Source of the DNA: an uncultured Clostridia bacterium
Lineage (GTDB): Bacteria; Bacillota; Clostridia; Christensenellales; UBA1242
DNA: 45,389 bases
Assembly: GCA_944381825.1 (NCBI GenBank)
Contig: CALWMK010000010.1
Location: 1-45,389, forward strand
Reading direction: 5' to 3'
Translations under genes and position numbers: made by a program
Part shown: positions 17,112 through 27,241 of the stretch, one piece after another
Layout of the letters: each line of letters starts with the position of its first letter
How positions within the stretch are numbered: the first letter of the stretch is position 1
The notes under the pieces: generated by a model
What the model was told of the DNA's origin: nothing
What the model saw: only the letters and a program-made list of their open reading frames with translations
Databases searched by the model: none

Positions 17112-17690
17112 TCATTTAATTACATATATAAACTTTATTGTATTTTTATTTTTTTGCGAAAGCGATTCAAATGTTGCATTAGAATAAGTTGGATTAATAG
17201 ATTTAAAACCGTTTTCTGATTTATCGTATAATAACTGATAGTGTCCATGGTCAATTGCAAAATATGAATAAATAACAAATTTTGCATCTTTAGAATTAGT
17301 TTCAAAATTACTAAAATATATTTTAACATTATATCCATTTTTTCTTAAATAAGATTTAATAAAAAAGGGATTAGTTCCTAAAAGCCCCATCGCATTAAGA
17401 CCAAAGGGTTCACAAGATTTTATTATTTGAGCTAAATTTGACTCTTTGTTGTCTAATTTAAGCAAATTGTAAATTGCAACAACACCGCAACCATTATCAG
17501 CCACATTTCCAAGTCCAAATTTATATTCTTTGTAATCGTGTTGAGAATAGATTAATGAATTTTCAATCGTTAAATTTGAATTATGTTTATAATTAACAAA
17601 GCTACAAATTATTGTAGTTGAATAACCACCAACAATAAGCACCAAAATTATGCTTAAAATGCTAATACCTATAATTTTTAAAATTTTCAT
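17112..17690 (-). CDS. membrane-anchored papain-like/C39-like protein, putative
   Basis: 192 residues. An N-terminal membrane anchor (about 3-25, starting MKILKIIGISILSIILVL) is followed by a domain with the look of a papain-fold cysteine peptidase: a nucleophile-type segment ADNGCGVVAIYNLLKL and, further on, AIDHGHYQLLYDKS with a candidate catalytic His, then SINPTY with a possible third polar residue. The fold call is by motif likeness to C39-type and related bacterial cysteine peptidases; the usual upstream Gln is not clear (GNVADNGCG). The ATG chosen starts one base after the hemZ stop; an upstream TTG would overlap hemZ. Coupling to hemZ looks like an operon coincidence rather than a shared pathway. 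Substrate unknown. Confidence 0.55.
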   Translation of the reverse strand: MKILKIIGISILSIILVLIVGGYSTTIICSFVNYKHNSNLTIENSLIYSQHDYKEYKFGLGNVADNGCGVVAIYNLLKLDNKESNLAQIIKSCEPFGLNAMGLLGTNPFFIKSYLRKNGYNVKIYFSNFETNSKDAKFVIYSYFAIDHGHYQLLYDKSENGFKSINPTYSNATFESLSQKNKNTIKFIYVIK

Positions 17691-17691
17691 T

Positions 17692-19098
17692 TTAATCCGT
17701 TTCAAACAACTTGTATTTTCGTTCAATCATTTCATCAACTCTTGCGATATAATCTTCAATCATTTTTACATTTGCGCATCTTTCAATTTTTCCATCGTCA
17801 TTAAAAACCCTTTTTGTTATTGCATTGGCACCACAAGCTAAAATAGAATTGGTTTCTTCCATGCTATCTATATTAAATATACAAGTATAATTAGGTTGAG
17901 TATATCCTACATTTTCCTGGGCATCTAATTGTTTTTTTTGTCTGTAAAGATAATACGGCTTATATCCAGCCCCTTTTAATTCGTTATAAGCATATTCGGT
18001 CATTTTAGCTATTTCTTGTCCATCTGTTTGAATCTGAGTTTTGCCAATTAATTCCCCTCCTTTTTTTAATGAAAGTGCGTGAATCGTAATATTATGAGGA
18101 GAAAATTCAAGTGCAGTTTTTATAGTGTTTTTAAAAATTCTCAAAGTTTCGCCTGGCAAACCTGCAATGAAATCCATATTGACAACAAAATCATAATTTA
18201 AAGCAAGGCTATAAGCTTCAAAAACCTGTTCCAATGTATGATTCCTACCAATAGTCTTAAGAGTTTTTTTGCAAAAGGTTTGTGGATTTATGCAAAGTCT
18301 TGTAACACCATGAAACTTTAATATCTCTAATTTTTCTTTGGTGATGGTGTCTGCCCTTCCACACTCAAAAGTGAATTCACTAACTGGATAGTTTATATGT
18401 GAAAGCAGTAAATCTATTTGTTTTTCATTTAAAACGCTAGGTGTTCCGCCGCCAATATAAATAGTTCTAACAATTAAGGCTTTATCAGATATTATTTTCT
18501 TGACTGCCTCAATTTCTTTTATTAGTGCAAATATATAATCATCAATTATATCTTTCACACAATCAAATTTAGAAGAAATAAAGCTACAATAACTACATCT
18601 TGAAGGACAAATTGGAATATTGATATATAAATCAATTAAATGGTCGTTTCTGATAATACAGTTTTGATTTTTTATTATTTCATAAACAAGATTTGCCTTT
18701 TGTTCACTAACAAAAAAATCACGCTTTAGAACATCTTTTAAAACTATTTTATCAACTCCATTCTCTAAAAGGTCATAAGCAACTTTTGTGGGTCTTATTC
18801 CAGTCAAAGAGCCCCATGGCAAATTTTTCTTAGTTGCTTTGGAAAGAGCTTGATAAACACATAATTTACAAAATTTTTTTAAAAATTTTTTTTCTTCTAG
18901 TTTTGTATATTCGCCTTTTATTTTATCCTCTCTAAAAGCAGTAAATTCGGTTTCATATAAATTAACCTTGCAAAAATTAGTTACCTTTCCATTTTCGATT
19001 TTTTCTTCATGCTCAAGTTCTATTTCTTGATTTGGGAAAAAAACATTGATTACATCCTTAATTTCATTAACCAAGTTTTCCATATTTGTTTTAATCAT
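17692..19098 (-). CDS. hemZ: coproporphyrinogen dehydrogenase HemZ-like radical SAM protein
   Basis: 468 residues. The radical-SAM cluster motif is C164-x3-C168-x2-C171 in ICPSRCSYCSF, followed by IGGGTPSVLN and the HemN-type segments FTFECGRADTIT, RLCINPQTF, NMDFIAGLPGET and YRQKKQ. A ~150-residue N-terminal extension with WGSLTGIRPTKVAYDL is typical of the HemZ subgroup. HemN-type enzymes decarboxylate coproporphyrinogen III without oxygen, but HemZ activity is poorly proven and members also occur in organisms without haem. No other haem gene is seen in this window. It overlaps the Rel gene by 8 bp and is followed one base later by the C39-like gene. Confidence 0.85.
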   Translation of the reverse strand: MIKTNMENLVNEIKDVINVFFPNQEIELEHEEKIENGKVTNFCKVNLYETEFTAFREDKIKGEYTKLEEKKFLKKFCKLCVYQALSKATKKNLPWGSLTGIRPTKVAYDLLENGVDKIVLKDVLKRDFFVSEQKANLVYEIIKNQNCIIRNDHLIDLYINIPICPSRCSYCSFISSKFDCVKDIIDDYIFALIKEIEAVKKIISDKALIVRTIYIGGGTPSVLNEKQIDLLLSHINYPVSEFTFECGRADTITKEKLEILKFHGVTRLCINPQTFCKKTLKTIGRNHTLEQVFEAYSLALNYDFVVNMDFIAGLPGETLRIFKNTIKTALEFSPHNITIHALSLKKGGELIGKTQIQTDGQEIAKMTEYAYNELKGAGYKPYYLYRQKKQLDAQENVGYTQPNYTCIFNIDSMEETNSILACGANAITKRVFNDDGKIERCANVKMIEDYIARVDEMIERKYKLFETD

Positions 19099-21166
19099 TT
19101 ATTCTTTCCACCTTTAAAACCTCATTATTGTTTTTAATTAAAGAAATTGTTTTTTCAATTTCTTGTATATTATTTACTTGAATATTTAAAGTTGTGATTA
19201 ATTGATTATATTTATTTTGTTTGCTATTAAAACTCAAAATAAAAATTTTGTTTTCCATAATTTGCCTAAGCATTCTTTGAATAAAAACATCATTAGGTTC
19301 GCTTATAATAGCCAATGTCGCTTTATAATTTTGAATTGACTTATCATTCCATTCCGCCTCAATTAAACGTTCTTGTTCTAAAAACTTAACATTATGGCAA
19401 CTTTTTCGATGAATAGTCACACCCTTTCCTCTTGAAATATAACCAATAATATCATCCCCAGACACTGGAGTGCAACAATTGGCATATCTAATAAGCATTC
19501 CGCTATCACCATCAATTAAAATACCATCTTTGTTTTTTGAAACAATAAGTTTTGGTTTTATTAATTCTGTTGTAATCGTTTTTTCTTTTTGAAGTTCACT
19601 TATCAATCTATTCACAACTTGTTTGACTGAAATACTTCCGTATCCAACTGAAGCAAAAAGTTCATCCGTATTATTAAAACAAAGCTTATTATAAACAATT
19701 TCAAATGCTTTATCTTGAAAGATAATTGATGGTTCTAGCCCTTTTGATTTTAATTCTTCTTCAACAATTCTTTTGCCAGTTTTAATATTTTCGGCTTTAA
19801 ATTCTTTTCTGAAGAAATATTTAATCTTATTCTTAGCAGAAGCAGTTACAACAATTTTAAGCCAATCTCTTGAAGGTCCTTTACTATTTTGTGAAGTTAT
19901 TATTTCAACCACATCTCCATTTTCAAGTTTTGTGCTAATTGGCTTAATTTTTCCATTTATTTTTCCACCCACACAAGAGTTTCCAACATCTGAATGAATT
20001 GAATATGCAAAATCAATTAATGTTGAACCTTCTGGGAAGTCTAAAATTTTTCCCTTTGGAGTTTGAACAAAAATAGTTCCCGAACTTAGTTGAGTTTTAA
20101 ATATTTCAATAAGTTCTTTACTTGAAAGTTCATTAGTATTTTCCATCATAGAACGAATAAAACTTAGTTTTTCATCAAGCACAGACTTCTTAACACGTTT
20201 TTCTTTATAAATCCAGTGAGCGGCAATACCATATTCAGAAATCTTGTGCATTTCAAAAGTTCTAATTTGAATTTCAAGTGGCCTAGAATTTTCAGCAATA
20301 ATTGTTGTATGCAAAGACTGATATCCATTTGGCTTAGGATTTGCAATATAATCCTTAAACCTATCTGGCATAGGTCTGTATATTGCATGAATACCTCCAA
20401 GAACAGCATAACAATCTTCTACTGAGTTCACTATCACCCTCATTGCAATAAGATCATAAATTTTTGCAAGAGGAACATTTTTATTTTTCATTTTCTTATA
20501 GACTGAGGAAAAATGTTTTTGCCTAAAATATATGTGTCCATCAATTCCAAGTTCAGATAAAATAGTTTCTAATTTATTTTTTGTAATTGCTATTTGTTTG
20601 TCATTTTCCTCTTTTTTTAGCATTACATTTGAAAATAAATATTCATATACTTTAGGTTCCAAAAACTTTAAACAGATATCTTCAAGTTCACTTTTAATAA
20701 AATTTAATCCTAGCCTTTCAGCAAGAGGAGCATAAATTTCTCTAACTTCAATAAGCCTTATTTTTTCTGAATCATTTTCAATTTTTTTAAGTGATCTGAG
20801 TTCATATAAAAGTAAGCAAAGTTTAATAATAATCACTCTAATATCTTTACTGATTGCAAAAAGCATCATACGAAAATTTTCTGCTTCTGCAAGATTTTGC
20901 GTGGAATATTTTTCTAATTGTTTTAAACTTAAAAATAGAGATAAAACATCTTCATTAAACTGTTCTTTAACAAAACTTTCTTTTTCCTCGTCCAAACAAA
21001 AATTTAAAATTTCAGAAATAAGACATGATTCATCTAATTTAATTTCATTAATAATTTTCAAAATGCCATAAAGATGTTGAAGATGAGGGCAAGATTTTAA
21101 AACTGGGGTTAAAATTTCTTGAACAGCTTTATTTTTAGTTGTTAACTTCAATATTTTTTCAATCAT
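19091..21166 (-). CDS. (p)ppGpp synthetase of the RelA/SpoT family with degenerate hydrolase domain
   Basis: 691 residues, near the 720-740 of long Rel proteins. The synthetase domain (about 190-320) is intact: R215-x-K217, D238 in IYDLIAMRV, RFKDYIANPKPNGYQSLHTT, and E298/Q300 in LEIQIRT. TGS (about 364-424), the Cys/His-rich conserved-cysteine region (C564, C565, H586, C590) and a C-terminal ACT-like part follow. The N-terminal HD hydrolase lacks its key residues: the LHDVVED motif reads LNFCLDE (54-60), and KLADRLHNM reads KLCLLLYEL (115-123), so the metal-ligand Asp is Leu118 and the nucleotide-contact Asn is Glu122. It should therefore make but not degrade the alarmone. Its start overlaps the recJ stop (ATGA) and its end overlaps hemZ. 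Confidence 0.9.
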   Translation of the reverse strand: MIEKILKLTTKNKAVQEILTPVLKSCPHLQHLYGILKIINEIKLDESCLISEILNFCLDEEKESFVKEQFNEDVLSLFLSLKQLEKYSTQNLAEAENFRMMLFAISKDIRVIIIKLCLLLYELRSLKKIENDSEKIRLIEVREIYAPLAERLGLNFIKSELEDICLKFLEPKVYEYLFSNVMLKKEENDKQIAITKNKLETILSELGIDGHIYFRQKHFSSVYKKMKNKNVPLAKIYDLIAMRVIVNSVEDCYAVLGGIHAIYRPMPDRFKDYIANPKPNGYQSLHTTIIAENSRPLEIQIRTFEMHKISEYGIAAHWIYKEKRVKKSVLDEKLSFIRSMMENTNELSSKELIEIFKTQLSSGTIFVQTPKGKILDFPEGSTLIDFAYSIHSDVGNSCVGGKINGKIKPISTKLENGDVVEIITSQNSKGPSRDWLKIVVTASAKNKIKYFFRKEFKAENIKTGKRIVEEELKSKGLEPSIIFQDKAFEIVYNKLCFNNTDELFASVGYGSISVKQVVNRLISELQKEKTITTELIKPKLIVSKNKDGILIDGDSGMLIRYANCCTPVSGDDIIGYISRGKGVTIHRKSCHNVKFLEQERLIEAEWNDKSIQNYKATLAIISEPNDVFIQRMLRQIMENKIFILSFNSKQNKYNQLITTLNIQVNNIQEIEKTISLIKNNNEVLKVERIND

Positions 21167-23547
21167 TTTAAACCTCCCTTAACTGTCTTCTTTATAAAAT
21201 CTACAAAAGCATATATTTTAGAATTTGAAAGTTCACTTTTGTTTGTTGTAGTAGTAAGAATAAAACCATTTTCTTTCTTATTTAACTCAATAAATTTAAG
21301 TTCCTTAAAAATCAAAAAGGCAAAATAAAAGTCAACAAAATTAATTTTATGTTTACAAAATTCAGAGTATAAACTTTGTAAAGAAAAGAATTCAATATTA
21401 GTTAATTTTTTAAAAACAGAATATATTTTAGCAAAATTTTCTCTAGAAGCATTAATTGTATTAAATATTTTGGTGTCAAATTTTTTATTTTTAGGTATAT
21501 AAATTTTAGCCGAAGAAATAGAATTTATTTTTGACAAAAATCCTTGCTCTAAAATTCCATCATAAAATACAATATTTTCATAATTTCTTGACCATTCAAT
21601 GCCTTTTGGGCAAAATAAAATTGAATTAAAACCATTGCCACTTAAATTTTCCCCGAGTTCAAAATTGTAAATATTTTCAATGTTATAATTATTTAAAAAT
21701 TCGTTCAAACTTTTTTCTGAATAGAACACAATAGCAGTTCCAAACACTGATAACGATAAATTAGATACGATTTTTAAAAATTTTTCTTTATCGTATTGTT
21801 CAAATTTTTTAGCATGGTCACCAATATTTTCTAATTGTGACAAAATAAAGGATTCAAGATTTATTATATTTTTTTCTTCTAGTTCAAAATCACAATTGAA
21901 TTCCTTAACAATTCCTCTTTGAATTTTATAATCGCTTTTTTGAAACTCAAAAATAACACTTTTATTTTTAGCATATTTTAATTTATATTGATCTTTTAAA
22001 AAATTAAAATAAACAAGGGATAATTTTTGATTAAAATTTAAATTAGCATGATTTGGACAATTTTTCATTGGTAAAATGGATAGTTTATTGGTTTCTATTT
22101 TAAACTTTGGTGATTGATTTTCACATCCAAAAGGCTCAAGAAGTGATAGATTTTTTACAAAATCTAAATTTACTTCATCTTCAGATATTTCCAAATCATA
22201 ATATTGTATAGGCATAAAAGCTTTGTCATTAATATTTTGAAAAATATATGAATTTACTCTTTTTTTAAATTCATTAAAATTTTTAACATCTAAACTCAAT
22301 CCCGCTGCAACAGTATGACCTCCAAATGTTTCTAAAATATTACTTAAATTAGAAAGCAAAAGATGAACATTTATATCGGGCAAACTTCTAGCAGAGCCCT
22401 TTAACATGTTTCCTATTTTAGAAAACAAAAAAACAGGTCTGTTATATTCCTCTAAAAGTCTTGCACAAACAATACCCAAAATGCCTTGATCCCATTTTTC
22501 GTCATACATAATAATACTACGCAGTTTGCTTACATTTTCGCATTCTAACCTTTTTTTACAATCTTCATAAACACTGTTACAAAGTTTTTGTCTTTCGGCA
22601 TTATGGGCTAATATTTTAGCTATTTGTTGTTTGATTTTTATAGGATTTTTCTCCAAATATAATAAAAGAGAATCTTCAGCATCGCCCATTCTTCCAGAGG
22701 CATTTAACTTTGGTGCAATTTTAAATGAAATATCAGTAGAAGATATATTAGAAAGTGAAATTTTTTGTTCCTTTATCAATGCTTTAATACCTAATGGCAA
22801 AAACTTATCAAACAACTTCATTCCAAGTTTGACAATTGCTCTGTTTTCATCTAGAAGAGGAACAATATCTGCTATTGTTGCAATTGCTGCAATCGGCAAA
22901 AACTCATCGGCACCATCTCCTAAAAGAGCTTGAGAAATTTTAAAGGCTAATCCTGTTCCGCAAAGACCCGAAAACGGATAATTTTGATTTTCTATTTTTG
23001 CATTTAAACAAATGCAATCGGGCAAAACTTCTGGAATTTCATGATGGTCAGTGACAATTACTTCAATTCCAAGTTTTTTTGCATATTCCACTTCATTGAA
23101 GCATGAAATACCACAATCAACAGTTATGATTAAATCTGGAGATTTTGTGGTTTTAATTTTGTCTAATATTTCATTTGTAAGCCCATAGCCGTCAATATAT
23201 CTATTTGGCAAATAATAATCAACATTATAATTTAATTTTTCAAAAGTTTTAATCATTATCGCACAAGCACTAACACCATCAACATCATAATCACCAAAAA
23301 TCAAAATCTTTTTCTTATTTAATATTGCTTTTTTTACTTTATCAACAAACCTATCCATATCTTTTAACAAAAATGGATTGTGCAAATTTTGTTTGCTTGG
23401 ATATAAAAAATTTGTAATTTCAGATTCGGTTTTGAAACCTCGGGAAACAATAAGTTGCATTATTTTGGGATGCACTTTAAACTTTTCACTATAACCATAA
23501 ATCAAAGCATTGCTAATGCTTGCGTTGTAATACTTTAAAAATTTCAT
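21163..23547 (-). CDS. recJ: single-stranded-DNA-specific exonuclease RecJ
   Basis: 794 residues, in the range of the longer Bacillota RecJ. DHH-family motifs are in order: FGDYDVDGVSA (D86, D88, D90), TVDCGIS, VTDHHE (167-170), the KLNASGRMG segment, and the DHHA1 motif GGHTVAAGLSL. RecJ degrades single-stranded DNA 5' to 3' in recombination, base-excision and mismatch repair. A C-terminal extension of about 250 residues beyond the OB region is Asn/Phe/Lys-rich and less conserved. The promoter lies 30 bp upstream, and the stop overlaps the Rel start by 4 bp. recJ-rel neighbours are common in Bacillota, sometimes with apt between; apt is absent here. Confidence 0.95.
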   Translation of the reverse strand: MKFLKYYNASISNALIYGYSEKFKVHPKIMQLIVSRGFKTESEITNFLYPSKQNLHNPFLLKDMDRFVDKVKKAILNKKKILIFGDYDVDGVSACAIMIKTFEKLNYNVDYYLPNRYIDGYGLTNEILDKIKTTKSPDLIITVDCGISCFNEVEYAKKLGIEVIVTDHHEIPEVLPDCICLNAKIENQNYPFSGLCGTGLAFKISQALLGDGADEFLPIAAIATIADIVPLLDENRAIVKLGMKLFDKFLPLGIKALIKEQKISLSNISSTDISFKIAPKLNASGRMGDAEDSLLLYLEKNPIKIKQQIAKILAHNAERQKLCNSVYEDCKKRLECENVSKLRSIIMYDEKWDQGILGIVCARLLEEYNRPVFLFSKIGNMLKGSARSLPDINVHLLLSNLSNILETFGGHTVAAGLSLDVKNFNEFKKRVNSYIFQNINDKAFMPIQYYDLEISEDEVNLDFVKNLSLLEPFGCENQSPKFKIETNKLSILPMKNCPNHANLNFNQKLSLVYFNFLKDQYKLKYAKNKSVIFEFQKSDYKIQRGIVKEFNCDFELEEKNIINLESFILSQLENIGDHAKKFEQYDKEKFLKIVSNLSLSVFGTAIVFYSEKSLNEFLNNYNIENIYNFELGENLSGNGFNSILFCPKGIEWSRNYENIVFYDGILEQGFLSKINSISSAKIYIPKNKKFDTKIFNTINASRENFAKIYSVFKKLTNIEFFSLQSLYSEFCKHKINFVDFYFAFLIFKELKFIELNKKENGFILTTTTNKSELSNSKIYAFVDFIKKTVKGGLK

Positions 23548-23576
23548 AAATTAAACCTAAAAACTTATTTGTTAAA

Positions 23577-23605
23577 AGTATAATCAAAAAATGTTTTTAT
23601 AGCAA
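23577..23605 (-). promoter_or_regulatory. promoter of the recJ-rel-hemZ run
   Basis: On the minus strand TTGCTA (23600-23605) and TATACT (23577-23582) are 17 bases apart, about 30 bp before the recJ ATG. The -35 matches 4 of 6 and the -10 matches 5 of 6 consensus bases. Confidence 0.65.
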
Positions 23606-23710
23606 ATAATTTTAACCATAAAGAAAAAAAACTGACAATGATTGTTTTTAAAATCCGTTAGTAGGTTTTTTTATCAGAATTTAACTTTATATTTATTAAG
23701 AGATTAAAAT

Positions 23711-23743
23711 AAAAAAACCTGTTATAGTCAAACAATCAGGTTT
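23711..23743 (-). terminator. intrinsic terminator after dnaJ
   Basis: On the minus strand AAACCTG and CAGGTTT form a 7-bp stem with a 15-base loop, the 3' arm running directly into a T tract. It begins 23 bp after the dnaJ stop and closes the hrcA-grpE-dnaK-dnaJ operon. Confidence 0.85.
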
Positions 23744-23765
23744 CATTATTTTAAATTAATTAACA

Positions 23766-24893
23766 TTATTTTGTTTTATCTAAAAATGACTTATATTTTG
23801 TGTAGTCGCTGTCATTAGATAAAAGTTCTATATCTTTAAGAAGAGATTTAATTTTTTTATCAAGAGTTTTAGGTGCTTCGCTTTTAACAGTAACTAAAAG
23901 ATCTCCATAAACTTCACGATCTAAATGTTTTATACCTTTGCCCTTAATTCGCATAACGGTCCCAGTTTGTGTTAATTCTTTAATATTTAATTCATATTTA
24001 CCTTTTAACGTTGGAATGCTAACTTTTCCGCCAAGTAAACAAGTTGTAAACGGCAAAGATAAGTCAAGATATAAATCATATCCTTTTCGAACTAAAACTT
24101 TATGTGGTAAAACTTTAATTCTAACATTAAGGTCTCCGCTTATTCCTTTTCTAACAGGTGCATTACCTTCACCTCTTAATCTTAAAGTTTGTCCATCATC
24201 AATACCAGCAGGAACTTTGATTGAAACATTTTTGTTGATTTTTTTGTAACCTTTTCCTGAACAATCATGACATTTTTCTTTTATTATGCGTCCTGTTGCA
24301 TTACATGTTTTACATGCACCCTCTCTAATAGAAGTACCAAAAATTGTATTTTGTACAAATCTTGTCCTTCCTGTGCCATTACACTCACTACATGTTGTGT
24401 ATTCTGTGCCTTTTGCGGCACCTGTGCCTTTACAAGAAGAACAACTTTCAAATTTATTTATGCTGATTGTTTTAGTAGTACCAAAAGCAGCATCTTCAAA
24501 AGAGATAGATATTTCAACATTTATATCCTCGCCTCTTTCTGTTTGATTTTTTGCAGAAGTTCCACCAAAAGCAGAAAATAAATCTGAAAATATATCAGAA
24601 AAGCCACCACTGAAATTAGCATTAAAACCGCCAGAATTTCCACCGCCAAAAAAATCTGAAAAATTCGCACCATCTGCCGAACCAAACTGATCATAGTTTT
24701 GTCTTTTTTTATCATCGGACAAAACTTCATAAGCTTCGTTAATTTCTTTGAATTTATTTGCGGCATTTGGATTGTCTTTATTCAAATCGGGATGATACTT
24801 TTTTGCAAGACGCCTATATGCGGACTTTATTTCGTCCGCATTAGCATTTTTATCGACGCCTAAAATTTTATAATAGTCTTTTTTTTCTGCCAT
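23766..24893 (-). CDS. dnaJ: chaperone protein DnaJ
   Basis: 375 residues, normal type-I DnaJ. The J domain ([20 protein letters not shown] at 34-36) is followed by a Gly/Phe-rich linker (about 75-110). The zinc-binding domain has four CxxCxGxG-type repeats ([32 protein letters not shown]; the third has Ala for Gly), and substrate-binding C-terminal domains come last. DnaJ stimulates DnaK ATPase and delivers unfolded substrates. It is the last gene of the heat-shock operon, 16 bp after dnaK, and ends before an intrinsic terminator. Confidence 0.98.
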   Translation of the reverse strand: MAEKKDYYKILGVDKNANADEIKSAYRRLAKKYHPDLNKDNPNAANKFKEINEAYEVLSDDKKRQNYDQFGSADGANFSDFFGGGNSGGFNANFSGGFSDIFSDLFSAFGGTSAKNQTERGEDINVEISISFEDAAFGTTKTISINKFESCSSCKGTGAAKGTEYTTCSECNGTGRTRFVQNTIFGTSIREGACKTCNATGRIIKEKCHDCSGKGYKKINKNVSIKVPAGIDDGQTLRLRGEGNAPVRKGISGDLNVRIKVLPHKVLVRKGYDLYLDLSLPFTTCLLGGKVSIPTLKGKYELNIKELTQTGTVMRIKGKGIKHLDREVYGDLLVTVKSEAPKTLDKKIKSLLKDIELLSNDSDYTKYKSFLDKTK

Positions 24894-24909
24894 ATGTTTA
24901 GCCTTTAAT

Positions 24910-26712
24910 TTAGTCTACGACAACTTCTGGATTATCATCTCCATCTTTTTTTTCAGCGTTATTTGCATTCTGAGCTTGTGCATTTTGATATAGTTTTGTG
25001 AACACTTCGTTAGACACAGCAGATAATTCTTCAATTCCTTTTCTTAAGATTTCAACATCTTCACTTTCAAAATCTTTTTTAGCCTTTTCAATTGCCTCTT
25101 CTAGTTTTTTCCTATCTGCCTCTTCAAGTTTATCGCCATTTTCTTTTAATGTTTTTTCCATGGTGTAAATCATATTATCTGCTTGATTTTTAACTTCAAC
25201 ATATTCTCTTCTCTTTTTATCTGCTTCAGCATTCAATTCAGCTTCTTTAATTGCGTTATTAATTTCATCTTCCGACAAATTAGATGAAGCAGTGATTGTA
25301 ATTCTTTGTTCCTTATTTGTGCCCAAATCTTTAGCGGAAACATTAACAATTCCATTTGCATCAATATCAAAAGTAACTTCAATTTGTGGTATTCCTCTTG
25401 GTGCTGGTGGAATATCTGAAAGTTGGAATCTACCTAAAGTTTTGTTTTGAGAAGCAAATTCTCTTTCACCTTGAAGTACATGAATATCAACGCCAGGCTG
25501 ATTATCGGTTGCTGTTGAAAATACTTGAGATTTTTTAGTTGGAATAGTTGTATTTCTTTCAATCAACTTTGTAAACACACCACCTAAAGTTTCAATACCC
25601 AATGAAAGAGGTGTTACATCAAGAAGAAGAACATCTTTAACTTCTCCACCCAAAACACCAGCTTGAATAGCTGCCCCGACTGCAACACATTCATCTGGAT
25701 TTATGCCTTTATATGGTTCTTTGTTAGTAAACTTTTTAACAGCATCAAACACTGCTGGTATTCTTGTTGAACCACCAACTAAGATAACCTTGCTAATGTC
25801 ATTTACAGAAAGCTTTGCATCTTTAAGAGCTTTTACTGTGCAATCAATAGTTTCATTTACCAAATCTTCAGTTATGCTATCAAATTTTGCTCTTGACAAA
25901 TCATATTCAAGATGCTTAGGGCCACTTGCATCAGCTGTAATAAAAGGTAAAGAAATGGTTGTTTTAGGAGTGGCAGACAAGTCAATTTTAGCCTTTTCAG
26001 CAGCTTCTTTAAGTCTTTGCATAGCAAGCTTGTCTTTAGATAAATCAATGTTTTCTTGTTTTTTAAATTCTTCAACTAAAAGGTCAATGATTCTATTATC
26101 AAAATCGTCACCGCCTAGTCTTGTATTTCCATTTGTTGACAAAACTTCAAAAACACCATCGCCAATTTCCAAAATGGAAACATCGAATGTTCCACCACCA
26201 AGGTCATATACTAAGATTTTTTGGTTTTTATTTTCCCCTTTGTCAAGTCCATATGCAAGTGCTGCTGCGGTAGGTTCGTTTATAATTCTCAAAACATCAA
26301 GTCCAGCTATTTTTCCAGCATCTTTTGTTGCTTGTCTTTGACTATCATTAAAATAAGCTGGGACAGTTATAACCGCTTGAGTTACCTTTCCACCTAAATA
26401 GCTTTCCGCATCTTGCTTTAACTTTGACAAAATCATGGCAGAAATTTCTGGTGCAGAATAATCTTTTCCTCCCATGCTTACTTTGTGATTTGTTCCCATT
26501 TCTCTTTTAATTGAAGAAACTGTGTTTTCATGGTTTGCAATTGCTTGTCTTTTTGCAACTTTACCAACCAATCTTTCTCCTTCCTTTGTAACAGCAACAA
26601 CAGATGGTGTTGTTCTATCTCCTTCAGCATTTGCAATTACAGTTGGCTTTCCTCCTTCCATAACTGCAACGCATGAGTTTGTGGTTCCTAAGTCAATTCC
26701 AATAATTTTCAT
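24910..26712 (-). CDS. dnaK: chaperone protein DnaK (Hsp70)
   Basis: 600 residues, a little short but within the Bacillota range. The ATPase domain begins [19 protein letters not shown] and has the other Hsp70 signatures, [18 protein letters not shown] ([14 protein letters not shown]) and [13 protein letters not shown]. The substrate-binding domain begins near [14 protein letters not shown], and the helical lid ends in an acidic, Asn/Ala-rich tail (DDNPEVVVD). The N-terminus lacks the extra loop of proteobacterial DnaK, as is usual in Gram-positive forms. The start has an AAGGAGAATA ribosome binding site 4 bp after the grpE stop. Expression should be controlled by the CIRCE site upstream of hrcA. 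Confidence 0.99.
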   Translation of the reverse strand: MKIIGIDLGTTNSCVAVMEGGKPTVIANAEGDRTTPSVVAVTKEGERLVGKVAKRQAIANHENTVSSIKREMGTNHKVSMGGKDYSAPEISAMILSKLKQDAESYLGGKVTQAVITVPAYFNDSQRQATKDAGKIAGLDVLRIINEPTAAALAYGLDKGENKNQKILVYDLGGGTFDVSILEIGDGVFEVLSTNGNTRLGGDDFDNRIIDLLVEEFKKQENIDLSKDKLAMQRLKEAAEKAKIDLSATPKTTISLPFITADASGPKHLEYDLSRAKFDSITEDLVNETIDCTVKALKDAKLSVNDISKVILVGGSTRIPAVFDAVKKFTNKEPYKGINPDECVAVGAAIQAGVLGGEVKDVLLLDVTPLSLGIETLGGVFTKLIERNTTIPTKKSQVFSTATDNQPGVDIHVLQGEREFASQNKTLGRFQLSDIPPAPRGIPQIEVTFDIDANGIVNVSAKDLGTNKEQRITITASSNLSEDEINNAIKEAELNAEADKKRREYVEVKNQADNMIYTMEKTLKENGDKLEEADRKKLEEAIEKAKKDFESEDVEILRKGIEELSAVSNEVFTKLYQNAQAQNANNAEKKDGDDNPEVVVD

Positions 26713-26716
26713 ATTT

Positions 26717-27241
26717 TTATTCTCCTTTTTTATTTATTATTACTTGGGCATATCTAATAACTTTATCACCCATTTTATAACCTGCTTGAGCAATGTCTGT
26801 AACAACATCATCTTCAAGCGAATTATCATTTTTAACCATAATTACATTATGTTCTTTTGTGTCAAATTTTTCTCCAACTTTATCAATTTTTTCAACCCCG
26901 AAAGATTTTAGTGCTTCAATCAATTCTTTTTCAATCATTTCAATGCCTTTTAAAACTTTTTCATCTTCTATCATTGGCTTTGCTTTGTCAAAAGAATCAA
27001 GTGCTGGCAAAAATCGCATTATTACATTAATTTGACCATCAATTTTAGCTTCATTCATAAGATTTAAACTTCTTTTCCGAAAGTTATCGAAATCAGCTTG
27101 AACGACCTGCAAAAGATTTTTATATTCCTCTGCTTTTTTTCCTTCATCACAAGCATTTTCTTGTTCTTGTTCATTACAATCACAATCGCAATTGCAATCT
27201 TTCTGCTCATCATTGGTTAAATCTTTTTGTCTATTTGACAT
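26717..27241 (-). CDS. grpE: nucleotide exchange factor GrpE with Cys-rich N-terminal tail
   Basis: 174 residues. The central coiled coil ([18 protein letters not shown]) and C-terminal beta domain ([20 protein letters not shown] and [18 protein letters not shown]) are typical of GrpE, which releases ADP from DnaK. The disordered N-terminus is unusual: C16, C18, C20, C22 and C31 make an alternating Cys-Asn/Asp run ([10 protein letters not shown]), whereas GrpE tails are usually only acidic. The run might bind metal or sense redox state, or result from codon-repeat slippage. The start lies in the last codons of hrcA (11-bp overlap) with GGAGGGG as ribosome binding site. Confidence 0.97.
   Translation of the reverse strand: MSNRQKDLTNDEQKDCNCDCDCNEQEQENACDEGKKAEEYKNLLQVVQADFDNFRKRSLNLMNEAKIDGQINVIMRFLPALDSFDKAKPMIEDEKVLKGIEMIEKELIEALKSFGVEKIDKVGEKFDTKEHNVIMVKNDNSLEDDVVTDIAQAGYKMGDKVIRYAQVIINKKGE

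Noticed and set aside
24267..24581. Long Cys-rich open frame on the plus strand opposite dnaJ
   Set aside because: It is the antisense shadow of the DnaJ zinc-finger repeats, with no ribosome binding site and full overlap with a clear dnaJ frame.
25703..26341. 212-residue plus-strand open frame opposite dnaK
   Set aside because: It lies wholly inside dnaK on the other strand, has shadow-type composition and no translation signal.
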